The notes: a model not told the origin generated them from the letters alone. A stretch of DNA of 54,353 bases from Candidatus Accumulibacter phosphatis (GCF_012939955.1 NZ_SPMY01000027.1:1-54353); one strand, 5' to 3'. Positions 42,884 through 53,771 are shown, counted from the stretch's first letter. Translations and numbers: made by a program.

Positions 42884-43582
42884 ATGCATACGCCACCTGA
42901 CTCAAACGGCCAGCGTGCCGTCGTTCTTCTCTCCGGCGGGCTCGATTCGGCAACGACCTTGGCCATCGCCCGGGCTGCCGGTTTCGAATGCCACTGCCTG
43001 TCGGTCGACTACGGCCAGCGTCATCGTGCCGAACTGCACGCGGCGGCAGCAGTTGCGGCGGCACTCGGGGCCGCCGAACACCGCGTCGTCAGCCTGTCTC
43101 TGGATATCTTCGGCGGCTCGGCGCTGACCGACATGGCGATCGACATCCCGGTCGACGGCGTTCAGCCGGGGATACCGGTGACCTACGTCCCGGCGCGCAA
43201 CACCATCATGCTCTCGCTGGCGCTGGCCTGGGCCGAGGTGCTCGAGAGCTCCGACATTTTCGTCGGCGTCAATGCCGTCGATTACTCGGGCTATCCTGAT
43301 TGCCGCCCGGAATACATCGCAGCTTTCGAGAGCATGGCCCGGCTGGCAACCAAGGCTGCCGTCGAAGGCACTGGGCTGCACCTGCACGCGCCGCTGATCA
43401 ACCTCGGCAAGGCGCAGATCATCCAGCTCGGCGCCGAACTCGGCGTCGACTACGCGCTCACCGTTTCCTGCTACCAGGCGGATTCGGCAGGTCGCGCCTG
43501 CGCGATCTGCGATTCGTGTCGGCTGCGGCAAGCCGGTTTTGCCGCCGCCGCGGTGCCTGATCCGACGCGCTACGCCGCCTGA
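42884..43582 (+). CDS. queC: 7-cyano-7-deazaguanine synthase QueC
   Basis: 232 residues from the ATG at [10 protein letters not shown]. It has the PP-loop [60 protein letters not shown], and the zinc cysteines of [21 protein letters not shown]. It makes preQ0 from CDG in queuosine synthesis, downstream of QueE. Frame extends upstream to 42818 without support for an earlier start. Confidence 0.95.
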   Translation: MHTPPDSNGQRAVVLLSGGLDSATTLAIARAAGFECHCLSVDYGQRHRAELHAAAAVAAALGAAEHRVVSLSLDIFGGSALTDMAIDIPVDGVQPGIPVTYVPARNTIMLSLALAWAEVLESSDIFVGVNAVDYSGYPDCRPEYIAAFESMARLATKAAVEGTGLHLHAPLINLGKAQIIQLGAELGVDYALTVSCYQADSAGRACAICDSCRLRQAGFAAAAVPDPTRYAA

Positions 43583-43600
43583 TCGCTGCCCACCAGGGAA

Positions 43601-43617
43601 GCCGGACAGGCTCCGGC
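43601..43617. terminator. Short hairpin between convergent queC and CNNM genes
   Basis: GCCGGAcaggcTCCGGC forms a six-base-pair stem in the 44-base gap between two converging genes. No T-run follows on the plus strand; it could be a weak bidirectional terminator. Confidence 0.35.
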
Positions 43618-43626
43618 CAACAACCC

Positions 43627-44922
43627 TTATTCGACGGGAATCGTGCGTGCAATCAACACCTTGTCGACTCGATTGTGATCCATGTCGACGACCTCGAAGC
43701 GCAGCTCGGCGAACTCGAAATGCTCGGCGGCCTCGGGAATGTGACCGAGGACGTACATGATGAAACCGCCGAGCGTGTGGAAGGCGTTCTCTTCCTCCCC
43801 CGGCAGTTCGCTGGCGATGTCGAGCACGCCGCGCAGTCGCTCGAGGGTGACAAGCCCGTCGACCAGCCACGAGCCGTCTTCGCGCACGACGATATCCTGC
43901 TCCTCGGGAGAGTCCAGGGCCGGCAGGTCGCCGACAATGGATGTCAGCACGTCGGTAAGAGTCACCAGACCCTGCAGTTCGCCGTATTCGTCGACCATCA
44001 GCGCGCACTGCTGCCGTGCCCGACGGAAGGTTTCCAGCAACTGCGTCGTGTTCACGCTCGCCGGCACGTACAGTGGCGGCCGAATGATGTCCTCGATGGC
44101 CAGTGGCGCACCGGAGAGCGCGCCTTTCAGCAAATCGCTGGTGCGCAGGACGCCGACGAGGTTATCGAGGCCGTCGCGACAGACAAGCACGCGTTTGAAG
44201 GGGCTGGCGGCGAGGCGGTCGCGGATTTCCACTTCGCCATCGTTCAGATCAATCAGATAGAGATCTTTGCGGTGGGTCATGATCTCGCCGACGCGCTGCT
44301 GGTCGAGGCGCAGGACATTGGCAACAATCTCCTGTTCGCTGGCGTGGAAGACGCCCGCCCGGGCACCCTGACCCATCAGGATCTTGATTTCATCGTCGCT
44401 GACCGAAGAGTCCAGCGACTGGCGCGCACCGAGCAGGCGCAAGAGCAGACTGGACGACGACGAAAGCAGCCACACCAGCGGGCGAGCCAACAGCGAAAGC
44501 AGATTCATCGGCGGCGCGATCAGTGACGCGATGCGCTCCGGCGCGAGCAGACCAAGACGCTTGGGGACCAGTTCGCCGACGACGACCGCAAAGTAGGTTA
44601 CGCCGCAGACGACCAGCGTCAGCGAGATGGGCCGGGCGTAAGGCGCCAGCGACGGGATCGTCGTCAGCCAGTCGCCGAGCGGCGCCGCCAGGGTCGCATC
44701 GCCGATAGCGCCGCTGAGGATGCCGACCGTGGTAATGCCGACCTGAACGGTCGACAGAAAGATCGACGGCTCATGATTCAGCGCCAGTGCCGAGCGAGCG
44801 CCAGGCTGGCCGTCATCGGCGAGCTTTTGCAAGCGTGACTGACGTGAAGACACGACGGCAATTTCCGACATCGCCAGAATACCGTTGAGCAGAATCAGAA
44901 AGAAGAGTAGTGCGATATCCAT
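43627..44922 (-). CDS. CNNM/CorC (HlyC-like) membrane protein with CBS pair
   Basis: 431 residues from MDIALLFFLILLNG. The N-terminal CNNM domain has about four membrane segments (LLFFLILLNGILAMSEIAVVSSRQ, VGITTVGILSGAIGDATL, YFAVVVGELVPKRLGLLAPERIA, LLSLLARPLVWLL). A CBS-domain pair follows (VGEIMTHRKDLYLIDLND, FKRVLVCRDGLDNLVGVLRTSDLL, ALMVDEYGELQGLVTLTDVL), and the C-terminal CorC_HlyC domain ends the protein. The family is linked with magnesium or cobalt ion export and is sometimes misnamed haemolysin. A start at 44976 with GAGGG upstream would add 18 residues. Confidence 0.9.
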   Translation of the reverse strand: MDIALLFFLILLNGILAMSEIAVVSSRQSRLQKLADDGQPGARSALALNHEPSIFLSTVQVGITTVGILSGAIGDATLAAPLGDWLTTIPSLAPYARPISLTLVVCGVTYFAVVVGELVPKRLGLLAPERIASLIAPPMNLLSLLARPLVWLLSSSSSLLLRLLGARQSLDSSVSDDEIKILMGQGARAGVFHASEQEIVANVLRLDQQRVGEIMTHRKDLYLIDLNDGEVEIRDRLAASPFKRVLVCRDGLDNLVGVLRTSDLLKGALSGAPLAIEDIIRPPLYVPASVNTTQLLETFRRARQQCALMVDEYGELQGLVTLTDVLTSIVGDLPALDSPEEQDIVVREDGSWLVDGLVTLERLRGVLDIASELPGEEENAFHTLGGFIMYVLGHIPEAAEHFEFAELRFEVVDMDHNRVDKVLIARTIPVE

Positions 44923-45517
44923 TGATGTAGGCAGTAGAGCTTGGCAGTCGCTCTGGTTAACGGGAGTTGTCGGCATTATATCGACCCTCGAGCTTGTTGA
45001 ACGCTGCTGAGGAGCGCCTGCAGCACCGCGGCGCCTCATGCTGCACCGCCGCAAAATCCGCACCCCGTTGTTTTTTTGCAACACTTTCGCACAGGGCCAG
45101 ACGGCCAGAATCAATACCGCAATCGTCGCCCAGAGACAGCGGCGAATCGCCCTAGGTGCAAGGCTTTCGGGATAGCAGAGTTGGTCTTTCCGGGTGGCCG
45201 GCCCACTGCCTGTTGGCTGGCGGCCGGCGGCACTTGCCGCAGAGGCTCGGGCGCGGCGGCTTGACCACAGCCCCGAAACTCAATAGAGTCCGCCTCGAGT
45301 TGATTCGAAGCAGGCAAGTTACAGCCCACGGCTGTGACGTCACAGGGCACTTTCAGCGGCCCAGCCTGCTTTCCGCCCCTTTGCTGCAGCGCACCACCCT
45401 GCAGCGAGACCCGGCCTCAGGGTACCTGTTTCCCCCAAGTTCGAGGCTTTGCACCCATCTTTAGTTGTCACCGTCGGGTAGTAGTACTGGCGCGACGACT
45501 ACAGTGAAGGAGAGAGC
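44923..45517. other. Long intergenic region without recognised gene
   Basis: About 595 bases between the CNNM gene (minus) and the lytic transglycosylase gene (plus). Small frames on both strands lack protein character. It should hold divergent promoters, but no convincing -35/-10 pair or known RNA was seen. A TTTTTTT run at 45068 follows CCCCG and might end an unseen short transcript. Confidence 0.4.
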
Positions 45518-46267
45518 ATGTCCGCCACTATTTCGCTCAAGAGCAAAAGGCCGCGTCGTAGCGACGCCACCTTGAGTTTCATTCAACACGGCCTGATCAT
45601 CGTTGGTCTGATGCTGGCCCTGGGTAGCTTCAAAGCAGCTTTCGGCAGCAGCACCGGCAGCGATAATTTTCCTGCAGCGGTCCTTGAACCATCCTTGATG
45701 GCCCAGGAAGAGGCATCGCTTGTCGCCGCAGCAGAGGCATCAGCCGTCGTTGCAGCCGCTCCACCGCCAGAGTTGCAGGCGACAGCCGTCGAACCCGCTC
45801 CCGAAGAGCTGCGGCCGTCGCTGAAGCACGCCCTCGACTATGTTTCGCGCCGCTACCGTGTGGCCCCCGAGGCGCTGGTGCCGATCTTCGAGACCGCGCA
45901 AAGTATCGGCCGCGAGGTCCGCCTCGATCCGCTGCTTATCATCGCCATTATCGGTATCGAATCGCGCTTCAACCCCTTCGCCGAAAGCGCGGTTGGTGCC
46001 CAGGGCCTGATGCAGGTAATGCCTCAATTCCACAAGGACAAGCTGCCGGACGACGCGGGCGAGGAACCCTTCCTGGACCCGGTCACCAACATCCAGGTCG
46101 GCGTCCATGTCCTGGACGAGGCGATCCGCTGGCGTGGCAGCCTGACTGGCGGCCTGCAGCACTATGGTGGCGCACCGACGGACCCGGCAACCGGCTACGC
46201 AAAGAAAGTCTTTGCCGAAAAGAAGCGTCTCGAAAAAGCCGTGCGCACGGGCAGCTCGCAGGCCTGA
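45518..46267 (+). CDS. Membrane-anchored lytic transglycosylase
   Basis: 249 residues, preceded by GAAGGAGAG. An N-terminal membrane anchor or uncleaved signal (HGLIIVGLMLALGSFKAAFG) is followed by an Ala/Pro-rich linker and the SLT domain: IIGIESRFNPFAESAVGAQGLMQVMP with the catalytic Glu in ES, and GGLQHYGGAPTDPATGYAKKVF. It cleaves peptidoglycan glycan strands in the periplasm. Confidence 0.88.
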   Translation: MSATISLKSKRPRRSDATLSFIQHGLIIVGLMLALGSFKAAFGSSTGSDNFPAAVLEPSLMAQEEASLVAAAEASAVVAAAPPPELQATAVEPAPEELRPSLKHALDYVSRRYRVAPEALVPIFETAQSIGREVRLDPLLIIAIIGIESRFNPFAESAVGAQGLMQVMPQFHKDKLPDDAGEEPFLDPVTNIQVGVHVLDEAIRWRGSLTGGLQHYGGAPTDPATGYAKKVFAEKKRLEKAVRTGSSQA

Positions 46268-46282
46268 GTCGGTTCTTGGCGA

Positions 46283-46300
46283 GGCCTCGCTCACGAGGCC
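46283..46300. terminator. Short hairpin between convergent transglycosylase and plsB genes
   Basis: GGCCTCgctcacGAGGCC, a perfect six-base-pair stem, spans the end of plsB and the gap after the transglycosylase gene. Weak candidate terminator. Confidence 0.35.
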
Positions 46301-48789
46301 ACTGAGAGAGACTCGGCACCAGCTTCGGTAACGCCGGCGCCCGCCATGCGCCGGATCGTCTGGCTGGCCTCGGCCGAGAGCAGCAACTCGGCATCGGCCA
46401 GCGGCGTCATCAGACGGTGGTCAAAGTGCATGAAGCCACCCTCGTCCTCGCAGAGGAACTCGGCTTCGATCAACGCGGCGATGAATGCCGAGAAGCTGAC
46501 CTTTTCCGCGAACTCTGGCGAATTGACCACGTAAAGCAGCGTTAGCCGCTGCCCCAGGCGATGGCAGCTCTCCTCCAGCGCCTGGCGCGTCAGCCGACCA
46601 CTGCCCTGCTGCTCGAGCAAGGCCAGCGTCAGGAAATGCCGTTCCAGCATCGGCCGGATGCTTTCGCCGAGCAGGTGCAGTTCGGCAAATTCCTGACTGA
46701 TGGGCTCCGGCGCCGCCAGGCTGCCCGATACTTCGCTGCGCAGCAGAAGACCGCGACCAATCAACACCCGTATCACGGCCTCGCTGGCCGCCGGCAATTC
46801 GGCGGGCGACCAGCGCAGGAAAAGCTCAGCGCGAAGCAGGGCGTAAATGCCACTCACCGCCTGTGCCACGCGCGCACCGTCGAGACGGCGGTTGTGGCTC
46901 AGCAGGCAGGCGATCACCGCCGGCAGAGCGAACAGATGCAGGACGTTGTTACGAAAGTAGGCAAGCAATGGCGCCTGCTTGTCAGACACCCGAATCAGAT
47001 CTCCGAGGGGATCGGCAAAACGTTCGACGACCGCCAGTCGCTCGGCGTAGGCCACCACCTCGTTGGCGTCGAGCTTGCAGGCGATGCTGGTCGGGGCATA
47101 GCTGGCTTCGCTGAACAAAGCCTGGTAATGCGCGATCATCCGCTGCAGGGCCAGTTCATCGGCGCTGCGCCTGGGCGTCGCCAAGAGCGTCAGGGCGATC
47201 AAATTCACTGGATTGAGCACTGCCGCCGCGTTGATGCGCCTGGCAAGTTCGGCGGCCGCGTGGCGGCTGGCCGCGCGCGACCATGGCGAAGGGCAGTCGC
47301 CAGCCTGGTCGCGCCAGCCGGCGTGCTGCGCGTCGAGAAAGTTGGCCAGGGCCAGCGGTTCGCCCAGGCTGACATGGACCTTGCCAAATTCCCGCTTGAT
47401 GGTGCGCATGCTTTTCAGAAGGCCCCATAGCGATTCACGCTGCTTGGCTTTGCCAGCCAGTTCACGAACATAGCTGTGCCCTTCGAGCAGTTTTTCGTAG
47501 CCGACATACACCGGCACGAAGAGCAGCGGCCGGCTGTGCTCACGAATGAAACTATGCACGCTCATGCCGAGAATGCCTGCCTTGGGCATCAACATCCGTC
47601 CACTCCGACTCCGCCCACCCTCGATGAAGTATTCCAGCGGGAAGCCACGGGCAAGCATCAGGTGCAGGTACTCATCGAACACAGCCGCATACAGTGGCTC
47701 ACCCTTGAAACTACGGCGCAGGAAGAAGGCACCGCAGCGGCGCAGCAGGGAACCGACGATCGGCAGATTGAGGTTGGCACCAGCAGCGATATGCGGCGGC
47801 GTCAGGCCGTTGCGGCGGATCAGGTAGGACAGCAGCAGGTAGTCGATATGGCTGCGGTGACAGGGAACGTAGATGATTTCCTGCCCTGGTGCGATGCGCG
47901 TCAGGGCAGCGAAATTATGCGTCTCGATGCCGTCGTAGAGCCGCTTCCACAACCAGCTCAGAAACAGCTCGAGGGCCCGAATAGCGCCGTGCGAGTAGTC
48001 GGAGGCAATCTCGCGAGCGAAGCTGGCGGCACGCGCTCTCGCTTCCTCCGGCGAGAGCGCGTGCGTTGCGGCTTCGCGGGTGATCGCCGCACGCACGCGC
48101 TCGCCAGCGAGCACGGCATCCACCTGCGTGTTGCGATGCGACAGATCGGGTCCGATGGCCATCTCGCGCTGACGACGAAAATGGACACGCAAGACCCGTG
48201 ACAGCTTGCGTCGCGCCTGCTCCTCATCGAGCCCGCCTTGCACCAGATCGCGCAGCGAGATCGGCGGGTTGTAGCGCACCAGAACCTGGCGACCGTGCAG
48301 CACGATTGCCAGCAGCTGTCGCCACGCGCCTGGCGGGCGCCAGGTCTCGGAGAAAAGAGCCTTGATGATCGAGTCCTGCTTGCCGGGAGAGCGCCCCCAG
48401 AGGATGACCACCGGCAGTAACTGCACGTCGAACTGCGGGTCGGCGATTGTCGTGCCTATCAAATTGGCGAGGAGCGCCGAGTGCCGGGGCGCGTCGCGCT
48501 CGCTGACGGCAAGACGGCGGTCACGATTGAGGAAAAAGAATGAGCGCGGCTGCCGCTGTCCGCCGCTGTCGAGCGACGCCTCGGCGCGTGGCAAGCCAGC
48601 GCGCCGAGACTCTTCGAAGAGCACCAGCAGGTTCGAAAAGTGGCGGTCCTGCAGGACGTAGCAGACCGGCTTCATCGGATCGAGCGGCAATTCCTGCATC
48701 TTCGCCGGGAAAACCGAGGTTCGTACCCAGAGATACAGCAGCCGGCGTGCCAGGCGGAGAAACCAGTCGGCGAGCTTGACCGCCTTCAT
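46291..48789 (-). CDS. plsB: Glycerol-3-phosphate 1-O-acyltransferase PlsB
   Basis: About 832 residues, the long PlsB form. The acyltransferase motifs are CHRSHIDYLLLSYLIRR (HX4D), GAFFLRRSFKGEPLYAAVFDEY, the FIEGGRSRSGRMLMPKAGIL motif and LLFVPVYVGYEKLLEG. It makes lysophosphatidic acid at the inner membrane, the first step of phospholipid synthesis. Start at ATG; a GTG one codon upstream is also possible. Confidence 0.96.
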   Translation of the reverse strand: MKAVKLADWFLRLARRLLYLWVRTSVFPAKMQELPLDPMKPVCYVLQDRHFSNLLVLFEESRRAGLPRAEASLDSGGQRQPRSFFFLNRDRRLAVSERDAPRHSALLANLIGTTIADPQFDVQLLPVVILWGRSPGKQDSIIKALFSETWRPPGAWRQLLAIVLHGRQVLVRYNPPISLRDLVQGGLDEEQARRKLSRVLRVHFRRQREMAIGPDLSHRNTQVDAVLAGERVRAAITREAATHALSPEEARARAASFAREIASDYSHGAIRALELFLSWLWKRLYDGIETHNFAALTRIAPGQEIIYVPCHRSHIDYLLLSYLIRRNGLTPPHIAAGANLNLPIVGSLLRRCGAFFLRRSFKGEPLYAAVFDEYLHLMLARGFPLEYFIEGGRSRSGRMLMPKAGILGMSVHSFIREHSRPLLFVPVYVGYEKLLEGHSYVRELAGKAKQRESLWGLLKSMRTIKREFGKVHVSLGEPLALANFLDAQHAGWRDQAGDCPSPWSRAASRHAAAELARRINAAAVLNPVNLIALTLLATPRRSADELALQRMIAHYQALFSEASYAPTSIACKLDANEVVAYAERLAVVERFADPLGDLIRVSDKQAPLLAYFRNNVLHLFALPAVIACLLSHNRRLDGARVAQAVSGIYALLRAELFLRWSPAELPAASEAVIRVLIGRGLLLRSEVSGSLAAPEPISQEFAELHLLGESIRPMLERHFLTLALLEQQGSGRLTRQALEESCHRLGQRLTLLYVVNSPEFAEKVSFSAFIAALIEAEFLCEDEGGFMHFDHRLMTPLADAELLLSAEASQTIRRMAGAGVTEAGAESLSVAS

Positions 48790-48826
48790 CACGACGGCCT
48801 GGCTCCTCCTCGCTCGTCGCCGACCA

Positions 48827-50875
48827 CTACTCCTCGTCGTCCACCTTGTGCTGCGCGACGAGTTCCTGCTGCGTGGCCGGCGGCACCTGCGCGTAATGCG
48901 AGAAGCTGATGCTGTACGAGCCTTGCCCGGCAGTCAGCGATTTCAGGCGCGACTGGTAAGCGTCCAGTTCGGCCAGCGGCACCTGCCCGGTGATGGCCAT
49001 CACTCCCGGCCCACGCGGCTGCGTGCCGGTGAGGTGGCCGCGCTTGCTGGAAAGGTCGCCGGTGAGATCGCCGGTCATCGCCTCAGGTGCGAGAATTTCA
49101 ATCTCGACCACCGGCTCGAGAACGATCGGCTTGGCGGCGCGAATCGCTTCGATCGTTGCTTTGCGACCGGCGGTCTGGAATGCGATGTCCTTGCCGTCGA
49201 CCGGGTGCGACTTGCCGTCATGGACGGTGACCCGCAGGTCCTGCACCTCGAAACCGGCGACGACGCCGTCGGCCAGTGCCTGGCGGACGCCTTTCTCGAC
49301 CGAAGCCATGAAGACACCCGGAATGACACCCCCCTTGACGACATCGACAAACTCGAAACCTGCGCCGCGCTCGAGGGGTTCGACGCGCAGCGCCACTTCG
49401 CCAAACTGACCGGCACCGCCACTCTGCTTCTTGTGCCGGCAGTGCCCTTCGGCGGCAGCGGTAATCGCTTCACGATAGGCGATCCGCGGCGGTGCGGTGT
49501 CGAGGTCCAGTTTGTACTGCTGCGCCAGCCGCGTCAGCTTGGCGCGCAAGTGCATTTCGCCGATGCCGCGAATCACCGTTTCGTTGGTCGTCGCCTGGCG
49601 TTCGATCTTGAAGCAGGGGTCTTCGATCTCGAGCTTGCGCAGGATCTCGAACAGGCGCTGCTCGTCGGCCTTGCGTACGGCGGTCACCGCCAGGCCCTGC
49701 ATCGGCTGCGGGAACTCGAGCGGTTTGAGGTGGATATGGTCTTCGTCATGCGAATCATGCAGTACGCAGTCGAACTCGATTTCATCGACCTTGGCCACTA
49801 CGCCGAGATCGCCAGGCAGCAGTGATTCGGCTTCGAGGTACTCCTTGCCCTGCAGGCGATAGATGTGTCCGACCTTGAACGGACGCTTGCCATCGCCGAC
49901 AAAGAGCTGCGAATCCTTGCGAATGGTGCCCTGATGAACACGGAAAACGCCGACTTTGCCAATGAAAGGGTCGCTGACGATCTTGAAGACATGCGCCAGA
50001 ACGTGCTTTTCCGGGTCCGGTTCGGCCTGGAAAGCTTCCGTCGGCCCGCCCAGCTCGCCGCGATAGAACGGTGGCGGATTGCCCTCGGCCGGACTGGGTG
50101 CCAGTTGCGCCAGAGCGTCGAGCAGCTGCGGGATGCCGGCGCCAGTTTTAGCCGAAACAAAGAGAATCGGAACCAGGTGGCCCGAACGCAGCGCTTTCTC
50201 GAAAGGCAGGTGCAATTCGTCGGGGCTCGGATCGATGCCTTCGTCCAGATAGCGGGCGAGCAGGTCCTCGTCTTCCTCAACGATTTGATCGATCAAGGCG
50301 CGATGCGCTGCAGCCACCGATTCGAAATCGCTCTCGCCGCTATCGTGGCCGAGCAATTCGACGACTTCTGCGCCCTGTTTGACCGGAAGGTCGAGCAACA
50401 TGCACTCACGCCCGAAGCGCTCGCGAATCTCGCCAAGCAGCGCCGGCAGGTCGACATTGTCGGCGTCGATCTTGTTGATGACGATCATCCGGCAGACGCC
50501 ACGAGCGGCTGCCAACTGCATCATCTTTTCAGTCGATAGCTCGATACCGTTTTGCGCATTGATCACCACCAACGCCGTGTCGACGGCGGCCAGGGCGCTG
50601 ATCGCCTGCCCGGCAAAGTCCGGGAAGCCTGGCGTATCGATCAGATGCACATACACGTCCCGCCACGAAAAACCCGCCAGCGCCGCATTCAGCGAGTGGC
50701 CGAATTCCTTTTCCTGGGGGTCAAAATCACAAACGGTGTTGCCTTTCTCGACGCTGCCGCGGCTGCTGATCGCGCCAGCGGCAGCGAGCAGGCTTTCGGC
50801 TAACGTCGTCTTGCCGGCAGCGCCGTGGCCGACAAGAGCGACAGCACGCAGCATACTGGTGGTGGTTTGGCCCAT
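48827..50875 (-). CDS. Elongation factor G-like translational GTPase
   Basis: 682 residues with all EF-G domains: G domain with GHGAAGKTTLAESLL, switch-region SSRGSVEKGNTVCDFDPQEKEFGHS, G3 DTPGFPDFAGQ, G4 INKIDADNVDL; then domain II (DPFIGKVGVFRVHQGTIRK), domain III/IV (KKQSGGAGQFGEVALRVEPL, GGVIPGVFMASVEKGVRQAL) and V. The P-loop reads GHGAAGKT rather than the GHVDAGKT of canonical EF-G, and the domain IV tip has KGGVIPGVFMASVEKG, matching the EF-G-like paralogue group (FusA2-type). A role in ribosome function is likely; a special one, such as under stress, is possible. Gene is separated from maeB by a divergent 325-base gap. Confidence 0.9.
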   Translation of the reverse strand: MGQTTTSMLRAVALVGHGAAGKTTLAESLLAAAGAISSRGSVEKGNTVCDFDPQEKEFGHSLNAALAGFSWRDVYVHLIDTPGFPDFAGQAISALAAVDTALVVINAQNGIELSTEKMMQLAAARGVCRMIVINKIDADNVDLPALLGEIRERFGRECMLLDLPVKQGAEVVELLGHDSGESDFESVAAAHRALIDQIVEEDEDLLARYLDEGIDPSPDELHLPFEKALRSGHLVPILFVSAKTGAGIPQLLDALAQLAPSPAEGNPPPFYRGELGGPTEAFQAEPDPEKHVLAHVFKIVSDPFIGKVGVFRVHQGTIRKDSQLFVGDGKRPFKVGHIYRLQGKEYLEAESLLPGDLGVVAKVDEIEFDCVLHDSHDEDHIHLKPLEFPQPMQGLAVTAVRKADEQRLFEILRKLEIEDPCFKIERQATTNETVIRGIGEMHLRAKLTRLAQQYKLDLDTAPPRIAYREAITAAAEGHCRHKKQSGGAGQFGEVALRVEPLERGAGFEFVDVVKGGVIPGVFMASVEKGVRQALADGVVAGFEVQDLRVTVHDGKSHPVDGKDIAFQTAGRKATIEAIRAAKPIVLEPVVEIEILAPEAMTGDLTGDLSSKRGHLTGTQPRGPGVMAITGQVPLAELDAYQSRLKSLTAGQGSYSISFSHYAQVPPATQQELVAQHKVDDEE

Positions 50876-51200
50876 TGATCATCTCCCATTCAAGTCGAAC
50901 GCACGCCGCAGCTCCCCATCTAGCCACATGGCATGTCAGGCCGCACGTGCTGATATCATTTTACCCCCGCTGCGAGCCTAACGCGTGCTGCTTGCGGCCA
51001 GCTTCGGGAATGCCGTCGACAAATTGCCGTGCGCGCTCCCGCCGTCGCCAACTCGTCCTCTGCCCGGCGATCAGCTGCTGGCAGGCGGCGGCCCGAACAA
51101 CTCGAACATAAGCGGAGGCAAAGCGTCCTTTTTGTGTAAACCGCGTCAGTCGGCTAAAGTGACGCGCTTCGTTTTTATGAACACCGCGTCAGGAGAAAAA
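50876..51200. other. Divergent intergenic region, EF-G-like gene and maeB
   Basis: 325 bases between divergent genes, with no recognisable gene. A possible promoter for maeB lies at 51133-51161. An in-frame extension of maeB reaches 50985 but lacks protein character. Confidence 0.45.
51133..51161 (+). promoter_or_regulatory. Possible sigma-70 promoter of maeB
   Basis: TTGTGT (51133-51138) and TAAAGT (51156-51161) are spaced by 17 bases, followed 39 bases later by the maeB ATG, which has an AGGAG ribosome-binding site at 51191-51195. Hexamers are only partial matches. Confidence 0.35.
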
Positions 51201-53489
51201 ATGGAAAATGATCTGCGCCAGGCCGACCTTCGCGAGGCCGCTCTCGAATATCACCGCGAGCCGACACCGGGAAAGATAGCTGTTCAGCCGACCAAAGGAC
51301 TTAACAACCAGCTCGACCTGGCACTCGCCTATTCTCCTGGCGTCGCCTTCGCCTGCCAGGCCATCGTCGATGAACCCGGCTCGGCCAGCCTGTACACCTC
51401 GCGCGCCAACCTCGTCGGAGTGATCACCAACGGTACGGCCGTGCTTGGCCTGGGCAATATCGGCCCGCTGGCGGCGAAGCCGGTGATGGAAGGCAAGGGC
51501 TGCCTGTTCAAGAAATTCGCCGGCATCGATGTCTTCGACATCGAATTGGCGGAAAGAGATCCCGACAAGCTGATCGACATGATCGCCGCGATGGAGCCAA
51601 CCCTGGGCGGCATCAACCTGGAGGATATCAAAGCCCCGGAGTGCTTCTATATCGAGGCCAAGCTCAAGGAGCGCATGTCGATCCCGGTCTTTCACGACGA
51701 CCAGCATGGCACGGCGATCATTTCGTCGGCCGCGATCCTCAACGCGCTCAAGGTGACCGGCAAGAAAATCGCCGAAGTGACGGTCGTTTGCTCCGGAGCA
51801 GGGGCGGCGGCAATTTCCTGCCTCAACCTGTGGTGCGATCTTGGCGTGCGTCGCGAGAACATTCTCGTCTGTGATTCGAAAGGCGTGATCTACGCCGGCC
51901 GCGACGCCAACATGGAGCCCACCAAGGCGCGTTATGCGCGTGACACCAACTGCCGCACTCTCGGCGAAGCGCTTGCCGGGGCCGACGTTTTCCTCGGACT
52001 CTCGGCAGCGGGCATTCTCGAAGCCGAGATGCTCACCAACATGGCCAAGGATCCGATTGTCTTCGCGCTCGCCAATCCGACCCCGGAAATCATGCCCGAA
52101 CTGGCGCGGAAAGTGCGCCCGGACGTGCTCATCGCCACCGGCCGCTCGGACTATGCGAACCAGGTCAACAACGTCCTCTGTTTTCCCTTCATTTTCCGTG
52201 GTGCGCTCGACGTCGGCGCAACGGGTATCAACGAGCAGATGAAGATGGCCTGCGTCAAAGCCCTGGCAGCGATGGCGCAGGAAGAGGTGAGCGACGAAGT
52301 GGCCATGGCCTACCCTGGCCAGGAGTTGGCTTTTGGCCGCGACTATCTGATCCCCAAGCCGTTCGATCCGCGTTTGATTACCATCATCGCCCCGGCGGTT
52401 GCCCAGGCGGCGATGAATTCGGGAGTGGCCACCCGACCGATCGCCGACATGGAGGCTTACCGCGAGAAGCTGCGTGAGTTCGTCTATCAAAGTGGTGTCG
52501 GCATGCGCGCGGTGTTCTCGGCCGCCAAGCGCAGCAGCGAAACGCGCATCGTCTATTGCGATGGCGAAGACGAACGCATGCTGCGCGCGGCCCAGACGAT
52601 CATCAATGAAGGGCTGACGCGCCCGATCCTGATTGGTCGCCCGGAAGTCATCGCGGCGCGCTTGAAGCGGCTCTCCTCGAAGTTGCGCCCGGGCACCGAT
52701 TTCGACGTCGTCGACCCGGCCAGCGACGAGCGCTACAAGGAGTGCTGGACCGCCTACCATCAGTTGCGCAAGCGTTACGGGGTGACCATCGATATCGCCA
52801 AGACGCGCTTGCGTACCAACAACACCATCATCGGCGCCATGCTGGTCAGCCTCGGCTATGCCGACGGCCTGATCTGCGGTCTCTCCGGCCGCTTCGCACA
52901 CCACCTGCGGCAGATCGACGAGATCATCGGCAAGGAGCCCGGGTGCAACACCATGGCGGCAATGACCCATGTCCTGCTGCCTGGCCGCGCGCTCTTCCTC
53001 TGCGATACGCACGTCAACGAGGATCCCGACGCCGAGCAACTGGCCGAGATCACTTTGCTGGCGGCCGAAGCGGTTCGTCGCTTCGCGATCCGGCCGAAGG
53101 TGGCCATGCTCTCGCACTCGAACTTCGGCTCGTCACCCACCGCGGGTGCCCGCAAAGTCGCCAGGGCGGTGGAAATCGTCCGCGCCAAGGCGCCGGATCT
53201 GGAGATTGACGGCGAGATGCACGGCGAAAGCGCCCTCTCACAGAGCATCCGCGAACGCTCGGACCCGCAGTCGCCACTGAGCGGCGAGGCGAATCTGCTG
53301 GTGATGCCCAACCTCGATGCGGCCAACATTTCCTACAACCTGCTCAAGATGACGGGTGGCGACGGAATGTCGGTCGGCCCGATCCTGCTCGGCGCGGCGC
53401 GCCCGGTGCATGTACTGGCAGCGACGTCGACGGTTCGTCGAGTGGTGGACATGAGCGCCCTGATCGTCGTCGAGGCAGCAAGCGAGTAA
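51201..53489 (+). CDS. maeB: NADP-dependent malic enzyme MaeB (malic enzyme/PTA fusion)
   Basis: 762 residues. Malic-enzyme half (1-430): [95 protein letters not shown]. The C-terminal half (about 440-762) is a phosphotransacetylase-like regulatory domain: [95 protein letters not shown]. It decarboxylates malate to pyruvate with NADPH formation, probably regulated by acetyl-CoA on the PTA domain. The ATG at 51201 has AGGAG at the right spacing. Confidence 0.97.
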   Translation: MENDLRQADLREAALEYHREPTPGKIAVQPTKGLNNQLDLALAYSPGVAFACQAIVDEPGSASLYTSRANLVGVITNGTAVLGLGNIGPLAAKPVMEGKGCLFKKFAGIDVFDIELAERDPDKLIDMIAAMEPTLGGINLEDIKAPECFYIEAKLKERMSIPVFHDDQHGTAIISSAAILNALKVTGKKIAEVTVVCSGAGAAAISCLNLWCDLGVRRENILVCDSKGVIYAGRDANMEPTKARYARDTNCRTLGEALAGADVFLGLSAAGILEAEMLTNMAKDPIVFALANPTPEIMPELARKVRPDVLIATGRSDYANQVNNVLCFPFIFRGALDVGATGINEQMKMACVKALAAMAQEEVSDEVAMAYPGQELAFGRDYLIPKPFDPRLITIIAPAVAQAAMNSGVATRPIADMEAYREKLREFVYQSGVGMRAVFSAAKRSSETRIVYCDGEDERMLRAAQTIINEGLTRPILIGRPEVIAARLKRLSSKLRPGTDFDVVDPASDERYKECWTAYHQLRKRYGVTIDIAKTRLRTNNTIIGAMLVSLGYADGLICGLSGRFAHHLRQIDEIIGKEPGCNTMAAMTHVLLPGRALFLCDTHVNEDPDAEQLAEITLLAAEAVRRFAIRPKVAMLSHSNFGSSPTAGARKVARAVEIVRAKAPDLEIDGEMHGESALSQSIRERSDPQSPLSGEANLLVMPNLDAANISYNLLKMTGGDGMSVGPILLGAARPVHVLAATSTVRRVVDMSALIVVEAASE

Positions 53490-53505
53490 GCGTCGCAGTT
53501 CATCC

Positions 53506-53531
53506 GGCGACGGCAATTGCCAACCGTCGCC
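53506..53531 (+). terminator. Hairpin after maeB
   Basis: GGCGACGG-N10-CCGTCGCC, an eight-base-pair perfect stem 16 bases after the maeB stop. It lacks a following T run, so it may end transcription only partly. Confidence 0.4.
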
Positions 53532-53771
53532 CATTGAACGCTTGAATAGATGATTGATTGAATCATTGAATGCGCCGAATGGGCGCGCTCCAGCGCGTTC
53601 CGCGCAGTCGCTGCAGCGACACGCTCCGCGAGCGGCCCTGGGGCCGGAATGCTCGCCGAAAAGGAGCTCCTTTACAAACACGCCGAGTCAATGCATGATC
53701 GGGAAGGCTAATAACTCGGCATAGCCGGGACCTGATGGTTCAAAACGCATTACAAGGTCCTATCGCGAACA

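Noticed and set aside
51189-53117. Minus-strand open frame of 642 codons
   Set aside because: Antisense to maeB; no recognisable motif.
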